A stretch of DNA of 64,000 nucleotides from Parahaliea mediterranea (GTDB lineage Bacteria > Pseudomonadota > Gammaproteobacteria > Pseudomonadales > Halieaceae): positions 496,001-560,000 of the forward strand of contig NZ_JAFKCZ010000001.1 in the NCBI RefSeq assembly GCF_017255185.1. Direction: 5' to 3'. Made by a program: the position numbers and the translations under genes. Every line of letters begins with the position of its first letter. Positions within the stretch are counted from its first letter, which is position 1. Positions 17,694 through 30,590 of the stretch are shown here, piece by piece. A model generated the notes under the pieces. It saw only the letters and a list, made by a program, of their open reading frames with translations, was not told where the DNA came from and did not search any database.

Positions 17694-18847
17694 GCGCGTT
17701 GACGGCCAAGCTTCGCCTGCCGCCGCTGGATCCCGCACTGGCCCTGTTGGGCTTTGCGCTGCTGCTGGTGGGCTTGGTGGCCATTGGTTCGGCGTCGGTG
17801 GAGTACGGCGACTGGCACCACGGCAACCCCTGGTATCACACCCAGCGTCACCTGGTGTATATCGCCGTGGCCCTCGTCGCCGGCGTTGTGGCGTATTGCG
17901 TGCCGCCCGGCATCTGGCGGCAGACCGGGTGGCTGTGGTTGTTTGTCACCCTGGTGCTGCTGATCCTGGTGCTGCTGCCCGGCGTCGGCAAGGACGTCAA
18001 CGGCAGCCAGCGCTGGCTGGCGCTGGGGCCGCTGACACTGCAGCCGTCCGAATTCGCCAAGCCCGCCCTGGTGATCTACCTGGCGGGCTACCTCGTACGC
18101 CAGGCCGATGCCGTGCGCAGTGACTGGCGGGGTTTCCTGCGGCCGATGGCGGTGCTGGGCTTCGTCGCACTGTTGCTGATGGTTGAGCCCGACTTCGGCG
18201 CCACTGTGATTGTGGCCGGCACCGCATTTGGCATGTTGTTCCTCGCCGGTGTGCGCATGAGCCATTTCCTTACCGTGCTCGGGGTGGCCCTGCTGGGGCT
18301 CGCGGCCCTGGTGTTCAGCGCGCCCTACCGCATGCAGCGCCTGATCGCCTATACCGACCCCTGGGCGGACCCCTATGGCAGCGGGTTCCAGCTGATTCAA
18401 TCCCTGATCGCCTTCGGGCGCGGCGAGTGGCTCGGCGTGGGGTTGGGCAACAGTGTGCAGAAACTGTTTTACCTGCCGGAGGCGCACACCGATTTTGTGT
18501 TTTCCATCTGGGCCGAGGAAACCGGTTTTGTCGGCGCCTGCCTGGTGATTGCCCTGTACGCGGCGCTGATCGGGCGCATCCTGTGGGTGGGGCGCCGGGC
18601 CGCGGCGCTGGGGGAGGACTACGGCGCCTACGTTTGCTATGGCGTGGCGCTGATTTTTTCCGGCCAGGCTTTCGTCAACATGGGCGTGAGCTCCGGCCTG
18701 CTGCCGACCAAGGGGCTGACGCTGCCCTTTGTGAGCTACGGCGGCACCAGCCTGATCGCCTGTTGTGCCATGCTGGCGATGGTGCTGCGTATCCAGAGCG
18801 AACTGCGTGCAATCCCGGCGCGGCCGGCAAGGAAGGGCAAGCGATGA
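17690..18847 (+). CDS. ftsW: Septal peptidoglycan glycosyltransferase FtsW
   Basis: FtsW is the SEDS-family polymerase that extends septal glycan strands from lipid II in partnership with FtsI. The 385-residue protein has about ten membrane helices. SEDS motifs are clear: NGSQRWLALGPLTLQPSEFAK, MVEPDFGATVI with the catalytic Asp region, YGSGFQLIQSLIAFGRGEW, and PTKGLTLPFVSYGGTSLI. The ATG at 17690 overlaps the murD stop and begins MSALTAKLR. The basic tail (ARPARKGKR) is cytoplasmic. Confidence 0.96.
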   Translation: MSALTAKLRLPPLDPALALLGFALLLVGLVAIGSASVEYGDWHHGNPWYHTQRHLVYIAVALVAGVVAYCVPPGIWRQTGWLWLFVTLVLLILVLLPGVGKDVNGSQRWLALGPLTLQPSEFAKPALVIYLAGYLVRQADAVRSDWRGFLRPMAVLGFVALLLMVEPDFGATVIVAGTAFGMLFLAGVRMSHFLTVLGVALLGLAALVFSAPYRMQRLIAYTDPWADPYGSGFQLIQSLIAFGRGEWLGVGLGNSVQKLFYLPEAHTDFVFSIWAEETGFVGACLVIALYAALIGRILWVGRRAAALGEDYGAYVCYGVALIFSGQAFVNMGVSSGLLPTKGLTLPFVSYGGTSLIACCAMLAMVLRIQSELRAIPARPARKGKR

Positions 18848-19941
18848 GCCGGGCCCTGCACGTTCTGATGATGGCCGGCGGTACCGGCGGGCACGTGTAC
18901 CCGGCCTTGGCGGTGGCGCGGGAACTGCAGGACCGCGGGCACAGCGTGGAGTGGGTTGGCACCCAGCACGGCATGGAGTCCCGGGTGGTGCCGCAGGCCG
19001 GCATCGCGCTGCACTACCTCGCGGTGCGCGGAGTGCGCGGCAAAAACCTGTTGCAGACCGTTCAAGGCCTGCTGCGACTGGTGTTTGCCTGCTTCCAGGC
19101 ACTGGCCCTGGTGGCGCGCCGGGGGCCGGACTGCGTGGTGGGCATGGGCGGTTACGCCGCGGGTCCCGCGGGGCTGGCGGCCTGGTTGTTGCGCCGTCCC
19201 CTGCTGATCCACGAACAGAACGCGGTGGCCGGCACCACCAATCGCCTGCTGGCGCCGCTGGCCCGTTGCGTGGCCGCCGGTTTCCCGGGGGCCTTCGGCA
19301 ACAGGGCGGATGTGCGGGAACTCGGCAATCCGGTGCGCGGCGATCTTCTCCGGGCCGGGCTCGAATCCGCGTGGACTTTCGATGGCTCCAGGCCGCTGCG
19401 CCTGCTGGTGCTCGGTGGCAGCCTGGGGGCTCGCGCGATCAACGAGGTCGTGCCGGTGGCTCTTGAGCGCCTGAGCGCGGAGCGCGGCGCCGGACTGCTG
19501 GAAGTCTGGCACCAGACCGGCGCCGACCACATCGACGCGGTGAAGGCCGCCTACGGGGCACTGGTCGGCGACACCGTGCGCGTCGCGCCCTTCATTGACG
19601 ACATGGCCGCCGCCTATGGCTGGGCCGACCTGGTGCTGTGCCGCGCCGGGGCGCTGACCGTGGCGGAGCTGGCGATTATGGGCCGTCCGGCGCTGCTGGT
19701 GCCGCTGCCCCAGGCCATCGATAACCACCAGTACTGGAATGCCCGCTCCCTGACCGACCGCGGCGCGGGCCTTATGTTGGAACAAAAGACCCTGGATGCC
19801 GGGTCACTGGCGAGCGCGGTGCGGGAGCTGGTGGACGCCCCCGAGCGACTGGCGGCGATGGCCGGCGCGGCGCGTGATGCGGCGCGGCCGGATGCCACGG
19901 CGCGGGTCGCCGACTGCTGCGAGGAACTGTGCGATGAATGA
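18844..19941 (+). CDS. murG: Lipid II synthase (GlcNAc transferase)
   Basis: MurG transfers GlcNAc from UDP-GlcNAc to lipid I on the cytoplasmic face of the membrane, yielding lipid II. The GT-B fold begins with [17 protein letters not shown], a diagnostic glycine-rich loop; [15 protein letters not shown] and the C-terminal [24 protein letters not shown] donor-site segment are present. Length 365 residues. The ATG at 18844 overlaps the ftsW stop by four bases, and the end overlaps murC by eight bases. Confidence 0.97.
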   Translation: MSRALHVLMMAGGTGGHVYPALAVARELQDRGHSVEWVGTQHGMESRVVPQAGIALHYLAVRGVRGKNLLQTVQGLLRLVFACFQALALVARRGPDCVVGMGGYAAGPAGLAAWLLRRPLLIHEQNAVAGTTNRLLAPLARCVAAGFPGAFGNRADVRELGNPVRGDLLRAGLESAWTFDGSRPLRLLVLGGSLGARAINEVVPVALERLSAERGAGLLEVWHQTGADHIDAVKAAYGALVGDTVRVAPFIDDMAAAYGWADLVLCRAGALTVAELAIMGRPALLVPLPQAIDNHQYWNARSLTDRGAGLMLEQKTLDAGSLASAVRELVDAPERLAAMAGAARDAARPDATARVADCCEELCDE

Positions 19942-21370
19942 GAAAAGCGTGTACAGCGTGCCCGAGATGCGCCGTATTCGCCGCATCCACATGATCGGCA
20001 TTGGCGGCAGCGGCATGAGCGGCATCGCCGAGGTGCTGGTCAATTTGGGCTACGAGGTGGCGGGCTCCGATCTGCGCCGCAGTGCGGTGACCCAACGCCT
20101 GGAGGACATGGGTGTTGCCCTGCACTATGGTCACGCCGCGTCGAATATCGATCACGCGGACGCGGTGGTCAGCTCCAGCGCGGTGAGCGCGGACAACCCC
20201 GAAGTGGTCGCCGCCCGGGAGGCGCGGATTCCGGTGGTGCCCCGGGCCGAGATGCTGGCGGAGCTGATGCGCTACCGCCACGGCATCGCGGTGGCCGGTA
20301 CCCACGGCAAGACCACCACCACCAGCCTGATCGCGGCGGTGTTCGGCGAGGCCGGGCTGGACCCGACTTTCGTTATTGGCGGTCTGGTCAACAGCGTGGG
20401 CAGCAATGCCCAGCTCGGCGCCAGCCGTTTCCTGGTGGCGGAGGCCGACGAGAGCGACGCCTCCTTCCTGCACCTGCAGCCAATGGTCACCGTGGTGACC
20501 AATATCGAAGCCGATCACATGGAAACCTATGGCGGCGACCCGGCGGTGCTGCGCCAGACCTTTCTCGATTTCCTGCACAACCTGCCGTTCTACGGCCTGG
20601 CGGTGTTGTGTATCGACGACCCGGTCGTCGCGGGCTTGCTGCCCGACACGACCCGGCAGGCCGTCACCTACGGATTTGACGAGCGCGCCGACTACCGCAT
20701 CAGCGACATGGTACGCCGGGGCCTGACCACGGAATTCACGGTACACCGCCCCGGCAAACTGGCCTCGCTGCAGGTGAAGCTCAACATGCCCGGCAGCCAC
20801 AACGTACTCAACGCCGCCGCCGCGATCGCCGTGGCCAGCGACGAAGGCCTGGCGGATGATGCCATTACACGCGGCCTGGAAAGTTTCGCCGGCGTGGGGC
20901 GGCGCTTCAGCCTGCTCGGCGAGCTGGCCTTCGAAGGCGGTTCGGCGATCCTGGTGGACGACTACGGCCACCATCCCACCGAAGTCAGGGCAACCCTGGA
21001 ATCGGCGCGCCAGGCCTGGCCGGACCGCCGGCTGGTGATGATTTACCAGCCGCACCGTTATTCCCGCACCCGCGACCTGTACGAGGATTTTGTCGCGGTG
21101 TTATCGCGCTGCGACGCGCTCCTGCTGCTGGACGTGTACCCGGCGGGAGAAGCGCCGATCCCGGGGGCCGACAGCCGCAGCCTTACCCGCAGTATCCGCC
21201 AGCGCGGACAGGTGGAGCCGGTGTTCGTGGAGTCGATCGACGAGGTGGCCGGGGTGCTGGCGGACGTGCTGCGCGACGGCGATGTGGTGATTACCCAGGG
21301 GGCGGGCAATGTCGGCAAGCTGGCCCAGGACCTGAAGGCGCTGGGTCGACTGCAGGGGGGAGTGCAATGA
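19934..21370 (+). CDS. murC: UDP-MurNAc:L-Ala ligase
   Basis: MurC attaches L-alanine to UDP-MurNAc, the first stem-peptide step. [16 protein letters not shown] forms the UDP-binding loop near the N terminus, [12 protein letters not shown] the ATP loop, and [15 protein letters not shown] the C-terminal domain hallmark. The 478-residue length is normal. The start ATG at 19934 lies inside the murG 3' end, and the stop overlaps ddlB by four bases. No murB is seen in this cluster, unlike in some relatives. Confidence 0.96.
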   Translation: MNEKSVYSVPEMRRIRRIHMIGIGGSGMSGIAEVLVNLGYEVAGSDLRRSAVTQRLEDMGVALHYGHAASNIDHADAVVSSSAVSADNPEVVAAREARIPVVPRAEMLAELMRYRHGIAVAGTHGKTTTTSLIAAVFGEAGLDPTFVIGGLVNSVGSNAQLGASRFLVAEADESDASFLHLQPMVTVVTNIEADHMETYGGDPAVLRQTFLDFLHNLPFYGLAVLCIDDPVVAGLLPDTTRQAVTYGFDERADYRISDMVRRGLTTEFTVHRPGKLASLQVKLNMPGSHNVLNAAAAIAVASDEGLADDAITRGLESFAGVGRRFSLLGELAFEGGSAILVDDYGHHPTEVRATLESARQAWPDRRLVMIYQPHRYSRTRDLYEDFVAVLSRCDALLLLDVYPAGEAPIPGADSRSLTRSIRQRGQVEPVFVESIDEVAGVLADVLRDGDVVITQGAGNVGKLAQDLKALGRLQGGVQ

Positions 21371-22308
21371 GTTGGGAGCGGATCAAGGCGGCCCCGGTCG
21401 CGGTGTTGCTCGGCGGCAACTCCGCCGAGCGCGAGGTATCCCTGCAATCCGGCGGCACGGTGATTGCCGCCCTGGAAACCCTGGGCTGCCAGGTACGGCC
21501 CGTGGACCCCGCCGATGCCGACTGGATTGCACAGCTCGAAGGCGCGGGTTTCGTGTTCAACGCCCTGCATGGACCGGGTGGCGAGGACGGCGTGATGCAG
21601 GGAGCGCTGGCCTCCCTGGGGTTGAAATACAGCGGTTCGTCGGTGCTGGGCTCGGCCCTGGCCATGGACAAGCAGCGCAGCAAGCAGCTGTGGCAGGGCA
21701 TCGGCCTGTCCACCGGCGGCTTCGAGTTATTGGCGGCGGACACCGACTGGGCGGCGGTGATCGCGCGCCTGGGCAAGGTTTTCGTCAAGCCCGCCTGCGA
21801 GGGCTCCAGTATCGGCATGGCGCCGGCGGCGAACGCGGCGGAGCTGGAGGCGGCCTACCGCAAGGCCGCCGCCTATGGCGCCGTGGTGCTGGCGGAGCAG
21901 TTTATCGACGGCCCCGAATACACGGTGGCGATCCTGGGCGATACGGCCCTGCCGTCGATTCGCATGGAAACCGACAACGAATTCTATGACTACGAGGCCA
22001 AGTACCTGTCCGACGCGACCCGCTACCACTGCCCCAGCGACCTGGGCGCGGCGGACGAGGCCGAGGCGGCCGCGCTGTCCCTGGCGGCGTTCCGCTCCCT
22101 GGGCTGCGCGGTGTGGGGCCGGGTGGACCTGATGCGTGACCGCGACGGGCGCTTCTATGTGCTGGAGGTCAATACCATACCGGGTATGACCTCCCACAGC
22201 CTGGTGCCCATCGCGGCGAAGGCGGCGGGGATGGATATCGCCGCGCTGGTGCGTCGTATCCTGGAGCTGAGCTGGGACGCCCGGGTCGCTGAGGTGAAGC
22301 CGGCATGA
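21367..22308 (+). CDS. ddlB: D-alanine–D-alanine ligase
   Basis: Ddl makes the D-Ala-D-Ala dipeptide used by MurF. It is an ATP-grasp enzyme of 313 residues. [17 protein letters not shown] (N-terminal substrate loop), [29 protein letters not shown] and [18 protein letters not shown] (metal and product-site segment) are all present and intact. The serine and tyrosine pattern expected for a D-Ala, not D-Lac, ligase is not disrupted as far as I can see. Overlaps murC and ftsQ. Confidence 0.96.
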   Translation: MSWERIKAAPVAVLLGGNSAEREVSLQSGGTVIAALETLGCQVRPVDPADADWIAQLEGAGFVFNALHGPGGEDGVMQGALASLGLKYSGSSVLGSALAMDKQRSKQLWQGIGLSTGGFELLAADTDWAAVIARLGKVFVKPACEGSSIGMAPAANAAELEAAYRKAAAYGAVVLAEQFIDGPEYTVAILGDTALPSIRMETDNEFYDYEAKYLSDATRYHCPSDLGAADEAEAAALSLAAFRSLGCAVWGRVDLMRDRDGRFYVLEVNTIPGMTSHSLVPIAAKAAGMDIAALVRRILELSWDARVAEVKPA

Positions 22309-23108
22309 GCGTGCGCGAATCACAGGGCGGCCGTCGGGGCGGGCGCGGGGCGACCCGCAAGCAGGCGCCGCAGCGCGAGCGCCGCGAGTGGTCGTTTAAC
22401 TGGCTCAACCGCTTGCTGATCCTGATTGGCTCCGGCGCGGTGCTGGCCGCGGCTCTGCAGGGCTTCATCACCCTGCAGGCCATACCTGTGGAGCGCATTG
22501 TGGTGAGCGGCGATCTCAAACACACACGCACCGAGGTGTTGCAGGAGATGGTACAGCCGGCGCTGGTGGGCGGTTTTCTCAGCGCGGACCTGGAGCAGAT
22601 CCGCGCCGAGCTGGAGGCCCTGCCCTGGATCTACCGGGTATCGGTGCGCCGCCGCTGGCCCAATTCGCTGGAAATCACGGTGGTCGAACAGCTGCCGATC
22701 GCGCGTTGGGGGCAGGGCGGCTTTCTCAATCACGAGGGCGCGGTGTTCCAGTCGGACAATGCCGAAGCCTGGCGGGACCTGCCGCGACTGGTGGGGCCCC
22801 CGGGGAGCGAGCGCGAACTGATGGCGCGCTATCAACGCTTGGAAGAGCTGCTGGCGGATGTGGCGCTGGAAGTGCAGATGCTGGAGGTCGACGAGCGCGG
22901 CCAGCTGGAGGCGGAGCTTACCGGCGATATGGAGCTGGTGTTGGGGGGCGAGGCCTTCCTGGAGCGGGTGCAGCGCTTTATCGCGGTGTACCGCAGCGAC
23001 CTGGCGGAGCGCGCCGGAGATGTGGCGCGGGTGGATTTGAGATACCAGAGCGGCCTGGCGGTCGCCTTTCACGAGCCGGCCCAGGTGGTCGGACTGACAA
23101 GCGAATAA
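22305..23108 (+). CDS. ftsQ: Cell division protein FtsQ
   Basis: FtsQ is a bitopic division protein that recruits FtsB-FtsL and later FtsWI. The 267-residue sequence has a basic cytoplasmic N terminus (RRGGRGATRKQAPQRER), one membrane helix (about 40–62), and a periplasmic POTRA domain beginning IPVERIVVSGDLKHTR, followed by the FtsQ beta domain. It overlaps ddlB by four bases and lies 25 bases before ftsA. Confidence 0.94.
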   Translation: MSVRESQGGRRGGRGATRKQAPQRERREWSFNWLNRLLILIGSGAVLAAALQGFITLQAIPVERIVVSGDLKHTRTEVLQEMVQPALVGGFLSADLEQIRAELEALPWIYRVSVRRRWPNSLEITVVEQLPIARWGQGGFLNHEGAVFQSDNAEAWRDLPRLVGPPGSERELMARYQRLEELLADVALEVQMLEVDERGQLEAELTGDMELVLGGEAFLERVQRFIAVYRSDLAERAGDVARVDLRYQSGLAVAFHEPAQVVGLTSE

Positions 23109-23133
23109 TCGAGGACGGGGGAGACACACTGCC

Positions 23134-24378
23134 ATGGGCAGCGGACAGGAAAAGCGCATGATCGTCGGGCTGGATATCGGTACATCCAAGGTCGTCGCCA
23201 TAGTCGGTGAGATCGGTACGGATGGGGATATCGAGATCGTCGGTATTGGCTCCCACCCGTCAAAGGGGATGAAAAAAGGCGTGGTGGTGAATATCGAGTC
23301 CACCGTGCAGTCGATCCAGCGGGCGGTCGAGGAGGCCGAGTTGATGGCGGGCTGCCAGATCCACTCGGTCTACGTGGGCATCGCGGGCAGCCACATCCGC
23401 AGCCTGAATTCCCACGGCATCGTCGCCATTCGCGACCGGGAGGTGTACGCCCTCGACCTGGAGCGGGTGATCGACGCCGCCCAGGCGGTGGCGATTCCGG
23501 CGGACCAGAAAATCCTGCACATCCTGCCCCAGGAGTACGTGATTGATACCCAGGAGGGCATCAAGGAGCCGCTGGGCATGTCGGGGGTGCGGCTGGAGGC
23601 CAAGGTCCACCTGGTGACTTGCGCGGTGAACGCGGCGCAGAACGTCGAGAAGTGCATTCGCCGCTGCGGGCTGGACGTGGAGGAAATTATCCTCGAGCAA
23701 CTGGCCTCAAGCTATGCGGTGCTTACCGAGGACGAGCGCGAACTGGGGGTGTGCCTGGTGGATATCGGTGGTGGTACCACCGACATCGCCATCTTTACCG
23801 AGGGCTCCATCCGCCACACCGGGGTGATTCCGATCGCCGGTGACCAGGTAACCAACGATATCGCCATGGCCCTGCGCACGCCAACCCAGCACGCGGAGGA
23901 GATCAAGATCAAGTACGCCTGCGCGCTGACCCAGCTGGCCGGTCCGGACGAGACCATCAAAGTGCCCAGCGTGGGCGAGCGCCCGCCGCGGGACCTGTCC
24001 CGCCAGGCGCTGGCGGAGGTGGTGGAGCCGCGTTACGACGAGCTGTTCACCCTGGTGCAGGCGGAGATTCGTCGCAGTGGCTACGAGGACATGATCCCGG
24101 CCGGCGTCGTGCTCAGTGGCGGCACCTCGAAGATGGAGGGCGTGGTGGAACTGGCGGAGGAAATCTTCCATATGCCGGTACGCGTGGGTTACCCGCAGAC
24201 GGTGCGCGGCCTGAACGACATCGTGCGCAACCCGATCTATTCCACCGGCGTGGGCCTGCTGCTCTACGGCCAGCAGCACCAGGCGGGCGAGGGCGGTGCC
24301 AGCTCGGCGGCGGCCGGCGGCGGCGACGAGCCCGGGCTGCTGGCGAGGATGAAGGCGTGGGTGCAAAGCAACTTTTAA
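23134..24378 (+). CDS. ftsA: Cell division protein FtsA
   Basis: FtsA is the actin-like protein that tethers FtsZ to the membrane. The 414-residue product has the phosphate-1 loop VGLDIGTSKVVAIVG, the SHI domain with SVYVGIAGSHIRSLNSHG, phosphate-2 VDIGGGTTDIAIF and adenosine-loop VLSGGTSKMEGV. A C-terminal amphipathic membrane-targeting helix (LLARMKAWVQSNF) closes the protein after a glycine/alanine-rich linker. The start at 23134 is supported by an upstream GGGGGAG; a second in-frame ATG at 23158 with AGGA is a real alternative. Confidence 0.96.
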   Translation: MGSGQEKRMIVGLDIGTSKVVAIVGEIGTDGDIEIVGIGSHPSKGMKKGVVVNIESTVQSIQRAVEEAELMAGCQIHSVYVGIAGSHIRSLNSHGIVAIRDREVYALDLERVIDAAQAVAIPADQKILHILPQEYVIDTQEGIKEPLGMSGVRLEAKVHLVTCAVNAAQNVEKCIRRCGLDVEEIILEQLASSYAVLTEDERELGVCLVDIGGGTTDIAIFTEGSIRHTGVIPIAGDQVTNDIAMALRTPTQHAEEIKIKYACALTQLAGPDETIKVPSVGERPPRDLSRQALAEVVEPRYDELFTLVQAEIRRSGYEDMIPAGVVLSGGTSKMEGVVELAEEIFHMPVRVGYPQTVRGLNDIVRNPIYSTGVGLLLYGQQHQAGEGGASSAAAGGGDEPGLLARMKAWVQSNF

Positions 24379-24417
24379 TAGCGGTGCCCGGCTCGCCGGA
24401 CACCGTACGCGGATTAG

Positions 24418-24436
24418 GCCCCACCCGGGGTGGGGC
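24418..24436 (+). other. Hairpin 1 in the ftsA–ftsZ spacer
   Basis: GCCCCACC and GGTGGGGC form a perfect eight-base-pair stem with a three-base loop. No T-run follows. Together with the next hairpin it could influence the ftsZ transcript level or stability. Confidence 0.5.
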
Positions 24437-24478
24437 TGAAAGAATTTGGGTGTCAGTGCACCCGAATGATGTAGAACC

Positions 24479-24495
24479 GCCACGCTTCGCGTGGC
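24479..24495 (+). other. Hairpin 2 just upstream of ftsZ
   Basis: GCCACGC and GCGTGGC form a perfect seven-base-pair stem around TTC, ending about ten bases before the strong ribosome binding site AAGGGGAG of ftsZ. It sits close to the translation start without covering it. Confidence 0.5.
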
Positions 24496-24519
24496 AAACC
24501 ATGTAAGGGGAGAAATACC

Positions 24520-25683
24520 ATGTTTGAACTGATAGACAACGTTCCTCAGAACGCGATCATAAAAGTCATCGGCGTCGGCGGTGGCGGCGGTAACGCCGTC
24601 AAGCACATGATCGACAACCAGGTGGAGGGGGTGGATTTCATCTGCGCCAACACCGACGCACAGGCGCTGTCCGACATCAACTCCAAAACCGTGCTGCAGC
24701 TGGGCGGTGAAATCACCAAGGGACTGGGCGCCGGCGCCAATCCGGATATCGGCCGCGCGGCCGCCATGGAAGACCGGGAGCGGATCGCCGATTCGATACG
24801 CGGCGCCGACATGGTATTCATTACCGCTGGCATGGGTGGTGGTACCGGTACCGGCGGTGCGCCGGTGGTGGCGGAAGTGGCCCGGGAAATGGGTATTCTC
24901 ACCGTGGCGGTGGTGACCCGGCCGTTCCCGTTCGAGGGTAAAAAGCGACTCTCGATCGCCGTGGAAGGGGTGCGCGAACTGCAGCAACACGTCGATTCTT
25001 TGATCACCATTCCCAACGAAAAGTTGCTTGAGGTGTTGGGAAAAAATACCAGTTTATTGGATGCCTTTAAGGAGGCGAATGATGTATTGTTGGGCGCAGT
25101 TCAGGGTATAGCCGACCTGATCATCCGCCCCGGCATGATTAACGTGGATTTCGCGGATGTTCGAACGGTGATGTCCGAGATGGGCATGGCGATGATGGGC
25201 ACCGGTAGCGCGAAAGGTGAAAACCGCGCCCGGGAAGCCGCCGAACGCGCCATCAACAGCCCGCTACTCGACGACATCGACATCAAGGGTGCGCGCGGCA
25301 TACTGGTGAATATCACCGCCGGGCTCGATCTGTCACTTGGTGAGTTTTCCGAAGTTGGCGACACGATCGAGGAATTTGCGTCCGATGAAGCGACAGTTGT
25401 GGTTGGTACCGTTATCGATCCAGAGATGACGGACGAGCTCAAGGTGACCGTGGTGGCCACGGGCCTGGGCGGCGAGGTAGCGCGAGCGCCCTTGCAGGTG
25501 GTTGAAAATTCACCGCAGCAGGTGGAGGTGACCGCCGAGCCCAATTATAAGGAGTTTGATCGTCCCCCGAGCATGCGCAGACCGCGCAAGGCCGCGGGTG
25601 GACAGGCAGCAGCTGTCGCGGCTGAAGCCGGCGGCGAGGAGTATTTCGATATTCCCGCGTTCTTGCGTCGCCAGGCAGACTAG
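24520..25683 (+). CDS. ftsZ: Cell division GTPase FtsZ
   Basis: FtsZ is the tubulin homologue that forms the Z ring. In 387 residues it has the GTP-binding start [17 protein letters not shown], the tubulin signature [12 protein letters not shown], the synergy-loop region ([15 protein letters not shown]), a linker from about 320 and the conserved C-terminal peptide [11 protein letters not shown] that binds FtsA and ZipA. The Shine-Dalgarno AAGGGGAG is strong, as expected for a highly expressed protein. A 141-base spacer with two hairpins separates it from ftsA. Confidence 0.98.
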   Translation: MFELIDNVPQNAIIKVIGVGGGGGNAVKHMIDNQVEGVDFICANTDAQALSDINSKTVLQLGGEITKGLGAGANPDIGRAAAMEDRERIADSIRGADMVFITAGMGGGTGTGGAPVVAEVAREMGILTVAVVTRPFPFEGKKRLSIAVEGVRELQQHVDSLITIPNEKLLEVLGKNTSLLDAFKEANDVLLGAVQGIADLIIRPGMINVDFADVRTVMSEMGMAMMGTGSAKGENRAREAAERAINSPLLDDIDIKGARGILVNITAGLDLSLGEFSEVGDTIEEFASDEATVVVGTVIDPEMTDELKVTVVATGLGGEVARAPLQVVENSPQQVEVTAEPNYKEFDRPPSMRRPRKAAGGQAAAVAAEAGGEEYFDIPAFLRRQAD

Positions 25684-25759
25684 CAAGGTATTTGACCCGG
25701 ACCGGTTCCGGCGATGCCTTGCATCGCTAGGTGTGGCACAGGATACGGTTGGAAGCATT

Positions 25760-26674
25760 ATGATTCGACAGCGAACTTTGCGAAATGCAATCAAAGCGAC
25801 AGGTGTGGGTTTGCACACCGGCGAGAAGGTCTACCTGACCCTCAATCCGGCGCCTGTCGATACCGGCATTGTGTTTCGTCGGGTGGATCTCGATCCCGTG
25901 GTGGAAATCCCCGCGCGGGCGGAGAACGTTGGCGATACCACGCTCTCAACCAGTCTGATGGCCGGCGGCGAACGTGTGTCCACGGTCGAACATCTGCTCT
26001 CGGCCATGGCGGGCCTGGGCATTGACAACGCCTATGTGGATGTCAGTGCGCCGGAAGTGCCCATCATGGACGGCAGCGCGGGCCCCTTTGTGTTCCTCAT
26101 CCAGTCCGCTGGCATCGAGGAGCAGAACGCGGCCAAGAAGTTCATTCGTATCAAACGCCCGGTCACGGTGGAAGACGGGGACAAGACGGCCAGCTTCCTC
26201 CCCTTTGATGGCTTCAAAGTCTCCTTTTCCATCGAGTTCGACCACCCGGTGTTTCACGATCGCGCTGCCCACGCCGAAATCGACTTTTCCTCCACCTCCT
26301 TCGTCAAGGAGGTGAGCCGCGCGCGGACCTTCGGTTTCATGCACGAAATCGAGTACCTGCGTTCCAAAGGCCTGGCCCGCGGCGGCTCCGTCGACAACGC
26401 CATCGTGGTCGATGAGTACCGTATCCTCAATCAGGACGGCCTGCGCTATGACGACGAGTTCGTCAAGCACAAAATCCTGGACGCCATCGGCGACGTGTAC
26501 CTGCTGGGCCACAGCCTTATCGGCGAGTTCCGGGCACACAAGTCGGGTCACGCCCTGAACAACACCTCCCTGCGGGCCCTGATCGCCCAGCCCGACGCCT
26601 GGGAAATGGTCACCTTCGAGGACGAGGCCACCGCGCCCATCTCCTACGCCACCAATCCCGTCCCGGTCGCCTGA
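25760..26674 (+). CDS. lpxC: UDP-3-O-acyl-GlcNAc deacetylase
   Basis: LpxC performs the committed step of lipid A synthesis, a zinc-dependent deacetylation. The 304-residue protein starts [21 protein letters not shown]. Zinc and catalytic residues lie in [26 protein letters not shown] and HKSGHALNN. The ATG at 25760 was chosen for the conserved N terminus; the open frame runs 68 codons upstream into ftsZ. A small hairpin (GCGATGC/GCATCGC, 25711–25727) lies in the leader. The C terminus ends NPVPVA, without an obvious FtsH-type LAVLA tail. Confidence 0.96.
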   Translation: MIRQRTLRNAIKATGVGLHTGEKVYLTLNPAPVDTGIVFRRVDLDPVVEIPARAENVGDTTLSTSLMAGGERVSTVEHLLSAMAGLGIDNAYVDVSAPEVPIMDGSAGPFVFLIQSAGIEEQNAAKKFIRIKRPVTVEDGDKTASFLPFDGFKVSFSIEFDHPVFHDRAAHAEIDFSSTSFVKEVSRARTFGFMHEIEYLRSKGLARGGSVDNAIVVDEYRILNQDGLRYDDEFVKHKILDAIGDVYLLGHSLIGEFRAHKSGHALNNTSLRALIAQPDAWEMVTFEDEATAPISYATNPVPVA

Positions 26675-26688
26675 TTCGGCGAAAAAAG

Positions 26689-26757
26689 AGGCAAAAAAAT
26701 AGGGGTCAGGTACCTATTTCGACACGAAATAGGTACCTGACCCCTATTTTTTTGCCT
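26689..26757. repeat. 33-bp perfect inverted repeat, REP-like element / bidirectional terminator
   Basis: Two 33-base arms (26689–26721 and 26725–26757) are exact reverse complements with a three-base loop, giving one of the longest perfect hairpins in the window. The core reads AGGGGTCAGGTACCTATTTC. An A-run on the left and a T-run on the right let it act as a terminator in both directions. It is located immediately after lpxC at the end of the dcw cluster. Its perfect symmetry suggests a mobile or REP-type repeat and not an ordinary terminator. Confidence 0.85.
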
Positions 26758-26834
26758 GTCCCCCTTTTTTGGTTGGCGTGGCATAAAGCCGGTGGTTGTG
26801 GCATAGTTCGCTGCCGATTACTGCAAATGTGCCA

Positions 26835-27764
26835 ATGAAAGTCATTGTCATCAACCGCAAGCACGGCGGCTCGCGCTCGTTTGAGCTAGGTCGCTGGTCC
26901 CGTGCCCTACTATCCCTGTGCTGCCTGGGGCTGCCACTGGGGATGGTCGCTGCCGGCTATGTCGCGGGCCTGGAAAGTGAGGCCCAGGCCCTGCGCGGCG
27001 AATCGGTCGACGCCATGGCGGATGAACTGGCCCAGCAATCGCAGGAGCTGGAGGCCATCCGCGACGAGGCGGAGCAGAAATTACAGGCCCTGACCCTCAG
27101 CCTGGCGGAACTGCAGGCCCGCATGACCCGGCTCGACGCCCTCGGCGAGCATCTCACCGCCATGGCGGAGCTGGAGGACGGTGAATTCGATTTCAGCCAG
27201 CCCCCGGCGCTGGGGGGCCCCCTGGCCGGCGAATTCGAGGTGGACTACAGCAGTCTGGACCTCACTGGCGAGCTCGAAAGCTTTTCCCGTCGCCTGAGTG
27301 ACCGCGAGCAGCAGCTGGCGATCCTCGAGTCCCTGCTCAACAACCGCAGGCTCGAGGACGAGGCCTGGCTGTCTGGCCGCCCCATCGAAAAGGGTTGGGT
27401 ATCCTCCCACTACGGCAAGCGCAACGACCCCTTTACCGGCCAGCCCGCCTTCCATCACGGCATCGATTTCGCCGGCAAGGAGGGTTCCGGTGTGCTGGCG
27501 GTGGCCGGCGGCGTGGTCACGTGGGTAGGCGAGCGCGCCGGTTACGGCCACATGGTGGAGATTTCCCACGGCGATGGTTTGGTGTCGCGCTACGGCCACA
27601 ACAAGCAGAACCTCGTGGCGCCCGGCGATGTGGTGCGCAAGGGCGAAACCATCGCCCTGATGGGGTCCAGTGGGCGCTCGACCGGCGCCCACGTGCATTT
27701 CGAGGTGTATAAACACGGCCGTTCGGTCGATCCCTCCAGCTACGTGCGCCGCACCCGGCGCTGA
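26835..27764 (+). CDS. M23-family peptidoglycan endopeptidase, membrane-anchored
   Basis: The 309-residue protein has an N-terminal membrane helix (about 25–45), a coiled-coil stretch (about 48–110) and a C-terminal LytM/M23 domain with the zinc motifs HHGIDFAG and HVHFEVY. These enzymes cleave stem-peptide crosslinks or activate amidases in the periplasm. All metal ligands appear present, so it is probably catalytically active. It occupies the position between lpxC and secA where E. coli has secM. ATG at 26835 (MKVIVINRKHGG) was preferred over an upstream start at 26796. Confidence 0.9.
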   Translation: MKVIVINRKHGGSRSFELGRWSRALLSLCCLGLPLGMVAAGYVAGLESEAQALRGESVDAMADELAQQSQELEAIRDEAEQKLQALTLSLAELQARMTRLDALGEHLTAMAELEDGEFDFSQPPALGGPLAGEFEVDYSSLDLTGELESFSRRLSDREQQLAILESLLNNRRLEDEAWLSGRPIEKGWVSSHYGKRNDPFTGQPAFHHGIDFAGKEGSGVLAVAGGVVTWVGERAGYGHMVEISHGDGLVSRYGHNKQNLVAPGDVVRKGETIALMGSSGRSTGAHVHFEVYKHGRSVDPSSYVRRTRR

Positions 27765-27845
27765 CCCTTGCCGCGACAGTCCCCGTCGCCCGCTCAGCCA
27801 TACCCTGAATGAGCGGATGTATCCCGTTCCCGGATAGACAAAACC

Positions 27846-30578
<2,733 letters not shown>

Positions 30579-30590
30579 TCCCGCGGCGCG

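Noticed and set aside
25684-25759. Promoter for lpxC with TTGACC at 25692
   Set aside because: No acceptable -10 hexamer at suitable spacing; lpxC may be read from upstream promoters.
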